Shown one piece after another: positions 43,963-52,301 of a DNA stretch of 64,000 nucleotides. Each line of letters opens with the position of its first letter. Position 1 is the stretch's first letter. This stretch comes from Thermohalobaculum sp951813525 (GTDB lineage Bacteria; Pseudomonadota; Alphaproteobacteria; Rhodobacterales; Rhodobacteraceae): the NCBI GenBank assembly GCA_951813525.2, contig CATOTJ020000001.1, forward strand, positions 992,001 through 1,056,000, read 5' to 3'. The position numbers and the translations under genes are program-made. Below the pieces are notes generated by a model. That model was not told where the DNA came from, made no database searches, and saw only the letters and a program-made list of their open reading frames with translations.

Positions 43963-44015
43963 GGTGCGCTGAAGCGCACCCTACCTGCTGCCCGTAGGGT
44001 GCGCTTCAGCGCACC
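43963..44015. repeat. REPIN-like inverted pair of palindromes
   Basis: GGTGCGCTGAAGCGCACC plus CTAC at 43963-43984 is mirrored exactly by the complementary 22 bp at 43994-44015, with a 9-base spacer. Each arm is itself a hairpin (GGTGCGCT-GA-AGCGCACC). The form matches REP doublets mobilised by RAYT transposases. Located between the MBL hydrolase and the SMP-30 fusion gene. Confidence 0.75.
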
Positions 44016-44032
44016 GCCGCCTGGAGATCCCC

Positions 44033-45643
44033 ATGCCCCATAAAACCGTCGATCCCCGCTTTGCCGAGATCATCGAGCCGAATGCCATTGTTCGCCAGCT
44101 TGGGTCCGGGTTTACATTTACCGAAGGCCCGTTGTGGCACCCGCATGAACGGACCCTGATTTTCAGCGATATGCCCGCCGATGTCCGACGGCGCTGGTCG
44201 GAAGGCGGCGGCGTCGTCGAGATCATGCGCCCGTCCAACAAGGGCAACGGCATGACCTATGATGCCGATTTGAACCTGCTGGTCTGCGAACATTCAACGT
44301 CCTCGGTTGCCCGGTTTCGACCCGACGGCACGCGTGAGGTCATGTGTTCGCATTTCGACGGGCGCGAACTGAACTCGCCAAACGATATCTGCGTTCACGC
44401 CGACGGATCGATCTATTTCACCGATCCGACATTCGGCCGGATGGAGCATTTCGGCGTCCCTCGCCCCCTGCAGATGGGGTTCCAGGGTGTCTATCGCCTG
44501 GCGCCCGGCCACCGGCCCGGCGACGAGCCGCAGCTGGTCAGCGACCGGTATATGTTCAGTCAGCCAAACGGTCTTTGTTTCACGCCCTGCGGGCGCTGGA
44601 TGTGGGTCAACGATACCGAACAGGCCAACATCCGCATGTTCGACGTGGCCGCCGATGGCAGCCTGACGAACGGGCGGGTTTTCGCTTCGGGCATCCGCGA
44701 GAGCGGCCGCGCGGGCGTCCCCGACGGGATGAAGGCCGACATGAACGGCAATGTTTATGTGACGGCGCCGGGCGGTGTCTGGGTCTATGACTTCCACGGC
44801 ATCCGGCTGGGTGAAATTGAAGTTCCGGAAATGGTCGCAAACCTGCACTGGGGCGGCGATGACTGGTCGACCTTGTATTTGTGTGCCTGCACGTCGGTCT
44901 ATTCGGTTCAGACCAAGGCGACCGGACGGCAAGAGCCGTTCATGTCCGCAGCGCAGCGCCCGGCGGGACCGGCCGCGTCCGGGGCGCCCGCGGTTGCCAC
45001 GTCGGTTGGCGCGGAGGGCGACGCGCTGCAAATCGATCCCACCCGCACCGCACTGCTGATCCAGGACATGCAAAAGGACGTGATCCTGCCGGGCGGCGCC
45101 TTTGCCGACAGCGGCGCGCCGCAACACGCCCACGACCAGAACGTTGTCGCCAATTCCGTGCGCCTGGCCGAAGCCTGCCGACGGGCCGGTATCCCGGTTC
45201 TGCATATCTGGTTCGTCTGTGAGCCCGGCCACCCGCTGTTTTCGCAAAACGCGCCGCTGTTCGAAGGCCTTGTCGGCGCCAACGCACTGGTTCGCGGAAC
45301 CTGGGGCGTCGCGCCGGTCACGGGGCTGGAGCCGAAACCAGGCGATCTGGTTGTCGAGAAGATGTCGATGAGCGCGTGGGAGACGTCCCGTCTGGACGGC
45401 TATCTTCGCCGCGGCGGCATCGACACGCTGATCAATACCGGCGCCTGGACAAACATGTCGGTCGAGCACACGGCCAGAACCGCCGCGGACAAGGGTTTTC
45501 GCGTCATGGTGCCGGAAGACGCCTGCTCGACAATGAACGCAAACTGGCATCGCGCCTCGATCGAATATGCAATGTCCAATGTCGCGCGTATCACATCGGT
45601 CGACGCCGTGATCGCGGCATTGGCGCAAGGGGGACGGCGATGA
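44033..45643 (+). CDS. Fusion: SMP-30/gluconolactonase + isochorismatase-like hydrolase
   Basis: 536 residues. Residues 1-300 form an SMP-30/gluconolactonase propeller: FTFTEGPLWHPHERTLIFSD, LNSPNDICVHADGSIYFTDP, FSQPNGLCFTP, VPDGMKADMNGNVYVTAPGG. An Ala/Pro-rich linker spans about 302-335. The rest is a cysteine-hydrolase/isochorismatase domain, with catalytic Asp345 in LIQDMQKDVI and conserved VEKMSMSAWET. The nucleophile position reads INTGAWTNMSVEHTAR: Ser476 replaces Cys. Only 17 bases after the REPIN; overlaps the next gene by 4 bases. Confidence 0.88.
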   Translation: MPHKTVDPRFAEIIEPNAIVRQLGSGFTFTEGPLWHPHERTLIFSDMPADVRRRWSEGGGVVEIMRPSNKGNGMTYDADLNLLVCEHSTSSVARFRPDGTREVMCSHFDGRELNSPNDICVHADGSIYFTDPTFGRMEHFGVPRPLQMGFQGVYRLAPGHRPGDEPQLVSDRYMFSQPNGLCFTPCGRWMWVNDTEQANIRMFDVAADGSLTNGRVFASGIRESGRAGVPDGMKADMNGNVYVTAPGGVWVYDFHGIRLGEIEVPEMVANLHWGGDDWSTLYLCACTSVYSVQTKATGRQEPFMSAAQRPAGPAASGAPAVATSVGAEGDALQIDPTRTALLIQDMQKDVILPGGAFADSGAPQHAHDQNVVANSVRLAEACRRAGIPVLHIWFVCEPGHPLFSQNAPLFEGLVGANALVRGTWGVAPVTGLEPKPGDLVVEKMSMSAWETSRLDGYLRRGGIDTLINTGAWTNMSVEHTARTAADKGFRVMVPEDACSTMNANWHRASIEYAMSNVARITSVDAVIAALAQGGRR

Positions 45644-46083
45644 GCGAAGAAGCCACCAATCCGGCCGACCGGCTGCTGCGTCTTTTCGAACGTCCGGGCC
45701 GTGTGGTCGCAACAGTTCTGCGGATCATTCTGGCGCTGGGGATTGCGGTCGCGCTGATCCTTAAGGTCTATATGATCGTGCTGACCGACCATATCTGTGC
45801 GCCCGATGGAACGTCCCTGGGCAACACGATCCGGTGCACGCCGGCATTGGCCTTGCTGGGATATGGCCTGGCGCTATCGGCGATAATCGACTTTGCCTAT
45901 CGCTTGCTGCTGGACACGCGGCGGCGCTTTCTGCCCCCATTCACGCAAGGCGTCCTGTCGTTCCTGGCGCTCTATTTTGCTGAGATCGATCCCAGCGCGG
46001 CGGGATGGCAACAGGCGCTGTTTCTGTTGGCGAGCGGCGCGCTGTTGATTTCCCTGTTGTGGATACAAAAACCGCGGGCGTAA
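45640..46083 (+). CDS. Four-helix membrane protein, hypothetical
   Basis: 147 residues starting inside the preceding stop (ATGA). Four predicted helices at about 25-50 (VVATVLRIILALGIAVALIL), 68-90, 100-118 and 123-142 (QALFLLASGALLISLLWIQK). Cysteines in TDHICAPDG and TIRCTPA could form a periplasmic disulfide. Last gene of the operon. No family recognised. Confidence 0.7.
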   Translation: MSEEATNPADRLLRLFERPGRVVATVLRIILALGIAVALILKVYMIVLTDHICAPDGTSLGNTIRCTPALALLGYGLALSAIIDFAYRLLLDTRRRFLPPFTQGVLSFLALYFAEIDPSAAGWQQALFLLASGALLISLLWIQKPRA

Positions 46084-46140
46084 TTTTGCCTTTTGGGATC
46101 GCCGCTGGATCCAAGTGCGAACCGATCAGAAAGGCGTGCG

Positions 46141-46293
46141 ATGTGGATCAGGCTGTTTTCATTTCTGGCGCTGCCGCTGGCCGCCCCGGTCGCGGCAGAG
46201 GAACCCGTTGATCTGGAACTGGTGCTTGCCGTCGACGCGTCGGGCAGTGTCGATACTGCCGAGTTCGATTTGCAGTTGGGCGGGATCGCCGCG
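46141..46293 (+). pseudogene. DUF1194 (secreted VWA-like) protein, N-terminal fragment
   Basis: From ATG 46141: signal peptide MWIRLFSFLALPLAAPVAAE, then VDLELVLAVDASGSVDTAEF and DLQLGGIAA, the start of DUF1194 with its DxSxS metal site. Homology stops near 46293, where the IS110 element begins. The C-terminal part of the same gene is at 48914-49230. The gene is destroyed. Confidence 0.85.
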
Positions 46294-46633
46294 GATGGGG
46301 TGGATGGCTCCTGCTCCAACGGCGTCGCAATGCGCCATAGTGCAGATGTCATCATCTGCAAGAGAGGAGCCACCCCATGCAAGTTGCCACAATCGGCCTC
46401 GACCTGGCCAAGGATGTTTTCCAAGTTCACGGAATTTCTGAGTCCGGTGAGGTTGCATTCAATCGGACGATCAAACGCAAGGACTTGCTGAAGTTCTTTG
46501 ACCGGCTGCCAAGATGTGTTGTCGGCATGGAAGCTTGCGGCTCATACTGCGGCGCAATGACTCGGACTCACGGAAGGGGATTTCCGGCCCGATCTTGATC
46601 TGATTCACCATGGAAAACAGAGGAGTTTTTGCC

Positions 46634-47691
46634 ATGGGGTCTGCTGTTCAGATCAGATTGGATTATACAGGAACGGATCTTCGACGTCTGGCGCGGAAGA
46701 GCGATGAAGCGGATCAGACGCGGCGGCTTCTCGCTCTGGCAGTTGTCCTTGACGGAGGCTCGCGGAGCGATGCGGCGCGCACGGGCGGGGTTGGCCTTCA
46801 GGTGATCCGGGATTGGGTGTTGCGGTTCAACGACGGCGGCCCGGATGCGCTGACGACGCGGAAGGCACCGGGCAAGGCACCGCTCCTGACGGCTGAGCAG
46901 CGCACCGCGCTCGCGGCGGCGGTCGAGTCAGGCCCGCGTCCCTATCTCGATGGGGTTGTGCGCTGGCGCCTCGTCGACCTTGCGTTCTGGCTATACGAAG
47001 AGTTCGGCGTTTCGGTCAGCCGTCATACCGTTGGCCGCGAGTTGCACGCCTTGGGATATCGCAAACTCACAGCGCGCCCGCAGCACTACGCGCAGGATGA
47101 GGAGGCGATCGAGATGTTCAAAAAAACTTCGGCGACGTCGTCACAGCCATCCGCATCAAGCGAGGCTGGCCGCCCGTAGAGGTCTGGTTTCAAGATGAAG
47201 CCAGGGTCGGCCAGAAGAACAAGATCACACGACGTTGGGCGCGGCGAGGAACGCGTCCCCGTGCGCCACACGATCAGCGGACGAAATGGGCGTATATCTT
47301 CGGCGCAATCTGCCCGGCGGAAGGCAAGGGTGCCGGCCTCGTCATGCCGTTCTGCGACACCTATGCCATGGTGGAGCACTTGAAGCTGATCAGCGCCGAA
47401 GTCGCCCCAGGCGCACACGCCATCCTGCTGCTCGATCAGGCCGGATGGCACACGACACCGAAGCTCGATGTGCCGGAAAACATCACACTCGTTCCAATCC
47501 CGGCCCGGTCGCCAGAACTGAATCCAGTCGAAAACATCTGGCAATTCATACGCGACAACTGGCTCTCAAACCGGGTCTTCAAAAACTACGACGACATCGT
47601 CGCGCACTGCTGTGACAGTTGGAACAAGCTCATCGAACAGCCCTGGCGCATCTCATCAATCGGTAGCCGTAAATGGGCCCATGAGTTCTGA
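46634..47691 (+). CDS. IS630-family transposase, expressed by -1 frameshift
   Basis: ATG 46634 follows GAGGAG. The zero frame (46634-47179) gives the helix-turn-helix half (MGSAVQIRLDYTGTDLRRLA, TGGVGLQVIRDWVLRFNDGG). At AAAAAAAC (47120-47127) a -1 shift joins it to the DDE half (VEVWFQDEARVGQKNKITRR, AILLLDQAGWHT, PARSPELNPVENIWQFIRDN), ending at 47691. The fused product is about 353 residues. Without the shift only a truncated 181-residue protein is made, which typically limits transposition. Confidence 0.85.
47120..47127 (+). other. Candidate programmed -1 ribosomal frameshift site
   Basis: Seven A followed by C, read TTC AAA AAA ACT in the zero frame; slipping back one base gives AAC TTC GGC GAC and continues into the DDE domain. 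A AAA AAC is a classic slippery heptamer. Confidence 0.75.
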
Positions 47692-48562
47692 TCAATGCAC
47701 GTTAGTATCAGCACACCACTGGGGCCGAGAGATCAGTAAGTTTGGACATGATGTCCGGTTGATGCCCGCGTTCTATGTGAAGCCATATGTCAAACGGGGA
47801 AAGACGGACGCAGTCGATGCGGAGGCCATCTGCGAAGCGGTTCGCCGCCCCACGATGAGGTTTGTGAAGATAAAGACGGTAGATCAGCAGGCTTTCCTGG
47901 CGGTTCACCGCTCACGGGACTTAGTCATTCGCCAACGCACCCAGCTCGCGAATATGGTGCGAAGCGTTCTTCGGGAGTTCGGCCACGTGTTGCCGACGGG
48001 AATTGAAGCGACGCTGAAGTTCGCGCAGGAGTTCATTGACGGAGAACACGCTGGTCTGCCTGAGGTAAGCCTGCCAACGATCTGGAGCCTGTGCGACCAT
48101 ATCCTCGCCGTGAACCAACGCGCCGAAGTTTACACTCGACTAATCGAGCAGCATGCCTTTCTCGACGAACGCTGTCGCCGACTTCAGAGAATCCCTGGTG
48201 TTGGCCCAATCACAGCGTCAGCGATCGTCACGACGATCGGCGACGCGAAGCAATTCAAAACAGGCCGGGACCTCGCTGCTTGGTTGGGACTCACACCACT
48301 GAACCGATCAAGCGGTGGTAAAGAGAGGCTAGGTAAAATCACGAAGAAAGGCGATCAATACATCAGAAGGCTACTGGTCGCTGGCATGACCTCCCGCGGG
48401 CTGCTCGCCCGAACACATCCCGAACGCACGGACGTTTGGACCGCAAACATCATCGCCGAGAAGCCATTCAGGCTCGCCACCGTCGCCATGGCCAACAAGA
48501 CAGCCAGGGTGATCTGGGCGCTGCTTGCGAAAGGAACTGAATACCGGGCGCCTGCGTTCTGA

Positions 48563-48913
48563 TACGCGCCGCCCACGAGATGCAAGACGAATGAACTGAT
48601 GCACGCATAGTCAGCCAAAGGCCAGGACACTCCGGGAATGTCCGCGGACCTCCGAGTTCGCTTTGCCGAATGGAGCCTTGCCTGCGGAAATCATCAAGGC
48701 CAGCGGAGACTACATGTCACCGCGCGAACAGGCCGGACACACGACTGTACTGACACGACGCGCGATAGACAAATTCGTCCTTGCAATGCAGGAGCCATCC
48801 ACACAGGCCTTTCGGGACGAGGAGATTCACCGCACAAGCGGCGAAAGTCGTTTCTAAGGAAGGCGGGAACCGGCATCGGATAGGCCATTGGCCGGGGCAT
48901 CCGACTGATATGA
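48563..48913. other. 351 bp of unassigned sequence between IS110 transposase and DUF1194 fragment
   Basis: No supported gene. One 64-codon reading frame at 48663-48857 (RRAIDKFVLAMQEP) has no recognisable family. It may hold the IS110 right end, where some IS110 elements encode their bridge RNA, plus debris of the lost middle of DUF1194. A short hairpin GGACA...TGTCC is near 48628. Confidence 0.45.
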
Positions 48914-49303
48914 CGAAGCAGCCTTCAACGGACTCGCAAAGTCATCGACGTTTCCGGTGATGGGCACGGACCCCCTTTGCGGCTCGGCGAAGGCATGGCC
49001 TTGCCCGAAGCAACGCGCCGCGCCCGCAGGCGCTACATTGTCGTCAATGGCCTCGCGATCAATTCGGATCGCGCCGACCTGGACGACTATTACCGGCGCA
49101 AGGTGATTTCAGGACCCGGGGCTTTCGTGATCGCCGCCGGGGGCTATGACGATTTCGCGCGGGCAATAAAGGAGAAGCTGCTGGGCGAGATCCTGGTTCT
49201 GACGGGGGAGCGCGGCGTCAGGCGTCCGGCGTCATGCCCAGCCTTTGGGTCAGCCCCAGCTTGTGCGCGATCATCCACAGAACGATTGGCACAACAGCGC
49301 TGA
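48914..49303 (+). pseudogene. DUF1194 protein, C-terminal fragment
   Basis: In-frame reading from 48914 gives RTRKVIDVSGDGHGPPL, RRYIVVNGLAINSDRADLDD, YYRRKVISGPGAFVIAAGGY and FARAIKEKLLGEI, the C-terminal half of DUF1194. The family part ends near 49230 and the reading frame continues to 49303, antisense to the VTT gene. The region between the two fragments is missing apart from the IS elements, so a deletion accompanied or followed the insertion. Confidence 0.82.
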
Positions 49304-49868
49304 TCACAATGGTCCAAATCGGTGCTTCGGCGCCCAGATGTCCGATCACGGCAAACAAAGCGCAATGGGGCAACGCACCGCAAAATGCGGCCGCCAGGAA
49401 AGCCGCCAGAGGCATCCTGCTGATCCCGGCAGAGACTGAAATGACTTCGGGCAGGACAGGCATCCAACGCGACGCCGCCACGATCCAGCCACCATGCCGC
49501 GCAAATGCGCGTTCCCCCGTCGCAAGCTGATCGCCCAACCAGCGTTCGGCCAACGGCCGCCCGGCGACGCGGCCCAGGAAATACCCGATCAACGCTGCCA
49601 GCATTGATCCGGCCAGCGCATAGACCGTGCCCAAAAACGGCCCATACAGAATGCCCAGCCCTGCAATTACCGAAGTTGTTGGAATTGGCAGGAAAAGATC
49701 GGCCACCAGCAATCCGATACCCACAAAAGCACCGTGAAGCCCTGAACCGCGAAAGCCTGCTCCGCCTTCATCGACGGTGATCAGCGCTTCAATCGAATCA
49801 CCCCATATCAAAAACGGGCCAATCACCAGCGCGGCGAGCAGAAGCGGAACTAACCAGAAACGAGGCAT
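49218..49868 (-). CDS. VTT-domain (DedA/SNARE-associated type) membrane protein
   Basis: 216 residues from ATG 49868; GTG 49889 is an alternative. About five to six helices: FWLVPLLLAALVIGPFLIW, a middle pair around VADLFLPIPTTSVIAGLGIL and YALAGSMLAALIGYFLGRVA, then the C-terminal hydrophobic segment. Motifs GYFLGRVAGRPLAERWLG and ASRWMPVLPEVISVSAGISR are the VTT re-entrant loop and FxRFxP-like region. Members move phospholipids or undecaprenyl phosphate across membranes. Convergent with the DUF1194 remnant. Confidence 0.85.
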   Translation of the reverse strand: MPRFWLVPLLLAALVIGPFLIWGDSIEALITVDEGGAGFRGSGLHGAFVGIGLLVADLFLPIPTTSVIAGLGILYGPFLGTVYALAGSMLAALIGYFLGRVAGRPLAERWLGDQLATGERAFARHGGWIVAASRWMPVLPEVISVSAGISRMPLAAFLAAAFCGALPHCALFAVIGHLGAEAPIWTIVISAVVPIVLWMIAHKLGLTQRLGMTPDA

Positions 49869-50039
49869 GAACCGAGTGAAGAATTCCACATTGCGGATGT
49901 CAACATCGCATCTGCGATTCAACCAGGGCGAATCTGACTTGACCAAGTTGACGCAGGGGCGGCTTAATCTTTCAGCGCCCCACTGCCAGAGACCTGGTGA
50001 AACAATGGGAAAGAAAAAGCGCAAAAGGGAGGAAGAACC

Positions 50040-51320
50040 TTGAAGAGATTCATTACTGCCGCGGTCGCGGCGGTGGCAGCCGTATCGATCGGTGGCGCCG
50101 CGTCAGCCGGGCCAAAAATCAAACTCGAACCGGTCGTTTCCGGCGTTAATGCTCCGCTGTCCATGAAACAGCCGGCAGGCGATAGCCGCATGTTCGTGAT
50201 CGAACAGTGGGGCCGCGTGATGATCGTCGAGAACGGCGAAATGAACGGCACGCCGTTCGTGGACATCCGCAGCCTGATTGTCGATCGCCACCCGGACTTT
50301 GACGAGCGTGGATTGCTGGGACTGGCGTTCCACCCGGACTTTGCCAACAACGGCAAATTCTATGTGTCTTATTCCGGCATTCTCGACTTCCAGGGCGATC
50401 TGGGACAGATGCTTTGGTACAGCCACAGCAACATCGTGTCGGAATTCACGGTTTCGGCCGATGACCCGAACGTTGCCGACCGCATGTCCGAGCGGATCAT
50501 CAGCTCGACACCTTGGCCGCAGTTCAACCACAATGGCCACTGGATCGGATTTGGTCCGGATGGAATGCTGTATATCTCGATGGGTGACGGCGGTTATGCC
50601 AATGACTGGGGCATCGGTCACAATGTTACCGAAGGCAACGGTCAGGACCTGTCCACTCCGCTGGGCAAAATCCTGCGTGTCGATCCGGAAACCGGCGAAG
50701 CGGCACCGAACAATCCGTTTGCCGATGACGAAGAAGCCGATCCGCGGATCTGGGCCTATGGTCTGCGTAACCCATGGCGGTGTTCGTTCGATATGGGCGG
50801 CGACAATGCGCTGTACTGTGCCGATGTGCAGCAGAACTCGTATGAAGAAGTCGATGTCATCGTGAAGGGCGGCAACTATGGCTGGCGCCGGATGGAAGCC
50901 GACCAGTGCTTCAACTACGAAGAGCCGGACAATCACCCGGCCAACTGCGACAAAGAAGGCCTGATCCTGCCCGTGATGACCTATAACAACTGCTCCGCCA
51001 AGCCGGACGGTTGCGAAGGCATCTCGGTTACGGGCGGCTATGTCTACCGCGGTGGGCATTCCGCTTGGGATGGCGCATATATCTATGGCGACTGGTCGCG
51101 TCAGTTCGGCGTGCGGGACGGCATGATCATGATCGGCACTCCGAATGGCGACGGCACTTGGAAGCGTGAAGTCGCTGAGGTCGTCGGTTGGGAAGGAAAT
51201 CTGCCTTACATGTTGGCCTTTGCTCAGGACAACGAAGGCAATGTCTATGCGCTGACGTCCATCACGACCGGCCCGGTCGGCTCGCAAGATACGATCTACA
51301 AGATCGTGCCTGCCGAATAA
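50040..51320 (+). CDS. PQQ-dependent sugar dehydrogenase-like (GSDH) protein
   Basis: 426 residues, TTG start at 50040 with GGGAGGAAGAACC upstream. Signal peptide MKRFITAAVAAVAAVSIGGA cleaved near ASAG. Six-bladed glucose/sorbosone dehydrogenase propeller: DERGLLGLAFHPDFANNGKF, FNHNGHWIGFGPDGMLYISM, NPWRCSFDMGGD, GGNYGWRRMEADQC. Several cysteine pairs suggest periplasmic disulfides. Followed by a strong terminator and then a cytochrome c, its probable electron acceptor. Confidence 0.9.
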   Translation: MKRFITAAVAAVAAVSIGGAASAGPKIKLEPVVSGVNAPLSMKQPAGDSRMFVIEQWGRVMIVENGEMNGTPFVDIRSLIVDRHPDFDERGLLGLAFHPDFANNGKFYVSYSGILDFQGDLGQMLWYSHSNIVSEFTVSADDPNVADRMSERIISSTPWPQFNHNGHWIGFGPDGMLYISMGDGGYANDWGIGHNVTEGNGQDLSTPLGKILRVDPETGEAAPNNPFADDEEADPRIWAYGLRNPWRCSFDMGGDNALYCADVQQNSYEEVDVIVKGGNYGWRRMEADQCFNYEEPDNHPANCDKEGLILPVMTYNNCSAKPDGCEGISVTGGYVYRGGHSAWDGAYIYGDWSRQFGVRDGMIMIGTPNGDGTWKREVAEVVGWEGNLPYMLAFAQDNEGNVYALTSITTGPVGSQDTIYKIVPAE

Positions 51321-51336
51321 TCCGAGCCAAGCAATC

Positions 51337-51367
51337 GGGGGGCCTGCCGACGGGCGGGCCCCCTTTT
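51337..51367 (+). terminator. Rho-independent terminator
   Basis: GGGGGCCTGCC, loop GAC, GGGCGGGCCCCC followed by TTTTT, 17 bases after the dehydrogenase stop. Confidence 0.9.
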
Positions 51368-51408
51368 TACGTTTAGACCCCGTGCAAGCGGAGCGAAGGA
51401 CAGACGAT

Positions 51409-51780
51409 ATGTGGAAGAAAATCGGCGCTATGGGTATTGCCTGTGCACTCGCGCTATCGATCGGCGCCGCCGTTGACGCCGCCAGTAAAAGCAAGCGCAA
51501 AAGCAAACCGCCCGTTCCCTTCACGGAAGAAATGATGAAAGACGCCGAGCGCATTACATCCGGCGAGACGATCTGGCGCGACCAATGCCAACATTGTCAT
51601 GGCGCGAAGGCTTATCCCGGCAAGGCGCCGAAACTGCGTACCGCGCGTTACAAGCCGAACTTTGTCTATCGCCGCGTCACCGATGGGTTCCGCAAAATGC
51701 CTGCCTGGGACGAAGTCTATGACGACAAAGAGCGGATGGATGTGGTGATCTACATCCTGTCTGACCGGTTTTCGCCATAG
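51409..51780 (+). CDS. Small periplasmic c-type cytochrome
   Basis: 123 residues, ATG 51409. Signal peptide MWKKIGAMGIACALALSIGA ending near residue 25; a lysine-rich stretch (SKSKRKSKPP) follows. One heme site CQHCHG in WRDQCQHCHGAKAYPG, axial Met probably in FRKMPAWDE. Class I cytochrome c size. Likely takes electrons from the PQQ-type dehydrogenase upstream. Confidence 0.9.
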   Translation: MWKKIGAMGIACALALSIGAAVDAASKSKRKSKPPVPFTEEMMKDAERITSGETIWRDQCQHCHGAKAYPGKAPKLRTARYKPNFVYRRVTDGFRKMPAWDEVYDDKERMDVVIYILSDRFSP

Positions 51781-51865
51781 AAGATCCCGGCATCCGCTGA
51801 ACCGCCCGGGCGTGTTTCTTTCGGATGCAGGTAAACGAAAGCCGTCCGGCGGGGTGCGCGGTTCT

Positions 51866-52222
51866 TCACCCCCGACGCAGTACCCCAAAGGACGCAATCG
51901 CCAGGCAGACGGTCAACACCATCATGCCCATCCCTTCGCGTGATGTCTCGCCGGTCAATTCCGGCCACCAGACATTGATATCCCACCAGTTCGAGACGGT
52001 CGGCCAGAACCAGATGCATCCGACGATGGCCAACAAAAAGGACAGCGTAAACAGGATCCGTACCGGGCCGAGATGAAGGATCGACGATCTGAGCGCCGCC
52101 AGGGCGCACCAGATTGCACCGACCCCATAGGCGGCGATCCAGAAAACAGCGTCCGGGTCGTTGTACTGAGCTACGGCGAACAGCAGCAGCAAGACTGCGA
52201 GTATTGCGTAGACGATGCGCAT
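51866..52222 (-). CDS. TMEM220-family membrane protein
   Basis: 118 residues, three to four helices: IVYAILAVLLLLFAVAQYND at the start with the family motif QYNDPDAVFWIAAYGVGA, then LFTLSFLLAIVGCIWFW and a C-terminal helix. TMEM220 is a conserved membrane family of unknown function. Convergent with the cytochrome gene and divergent from eboD with 79 bases between starts. Confidence 0.8.
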   Translation of the reverse strand: MRIVYAILAVLLLLFAVAQYNDPDAVFWIAAYGVGAIWCALAALRSSILHLGPVRILFTLSFLLAIVGCIWFWPTVSNWWDINVWWPELTGETSREGMGMMVLTVCLAIASFGVLRRG

Positions 52223-52301
52223 TTTGACCTCTTGGCGTTATAGTGCCTTGGTATTATCGGCCCGGGGGCTTATCGAAAAGCCTCAACTGCAGGGGAAGCA
52301 G

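Larger units (their letters stand above)
46545..47707. mobile_element. IS630-family insertion sequence nested in IS110
   Basis: 1,163 bp. Imperfect terminal inverted repeats start TACT at both ends; about 19 of the first 29 positions match between 46545 onward and the complement of 47707 downward. Flanked by TCA at 46542-46544 and 47708-47710. The single transposase gene is read in two overlapping frames. Confidence 0.85.
46377..48562 (+). pseudogene. IS110-family transposase, split by IS630
   Basis: N-terminal 56 codons at 46377-46544 (MQVATIGLDLAKDVFQVHGI, then VVGMEACGS) carry the first Asp and Glu of the DEDD site. The remainder at 47708-48562 (AHHWGREISKFGHDVRLMP, KRGKTDAVDAEAICEAV, RIPGVGPITASAIVTTIGDA) carries the other acidic residues and the C-terminal domain. 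Joining the parts with one copy of the TCA repeat restores the frame at the expected GSAHHWGRE and gives about 339 residues, normal for the family. Confidence 0.9.
46294..48913. mobile_element. IS110-family element, interrupted by IS630 (outer ends approximate)
   Basis: Between the two DUF1194 fragments lies an IS110-type transposase (46377-46544 and 47708-48562) split by an IS630 copy. The left non-coding end (46294-46376) is about 83 bp, with palindrome TGCAGATG-TCAT-CATCTGCA at 46341-46360 and an inverted repeat between 46297-46312 and AGGAGCCACCCC at 46365-46376. The right boundary is not fixed: up to 350 bp after 48562 may be element or debris. IS110 elements lack terminal repeats, so the ends cannot be read directly. 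Confidence 0.75.

Noticed and set aside
48663..48857. 64-codon reading frame as a gene
   Set aside because: No family, no clear ribosome site, and it lies in IS/pseudogene debris.
50103..51554. 483-codon minus-strand reading frame
   Set aside because: Antisense to the PQQ-type dehydrogenase and the terminator after it; no family features.
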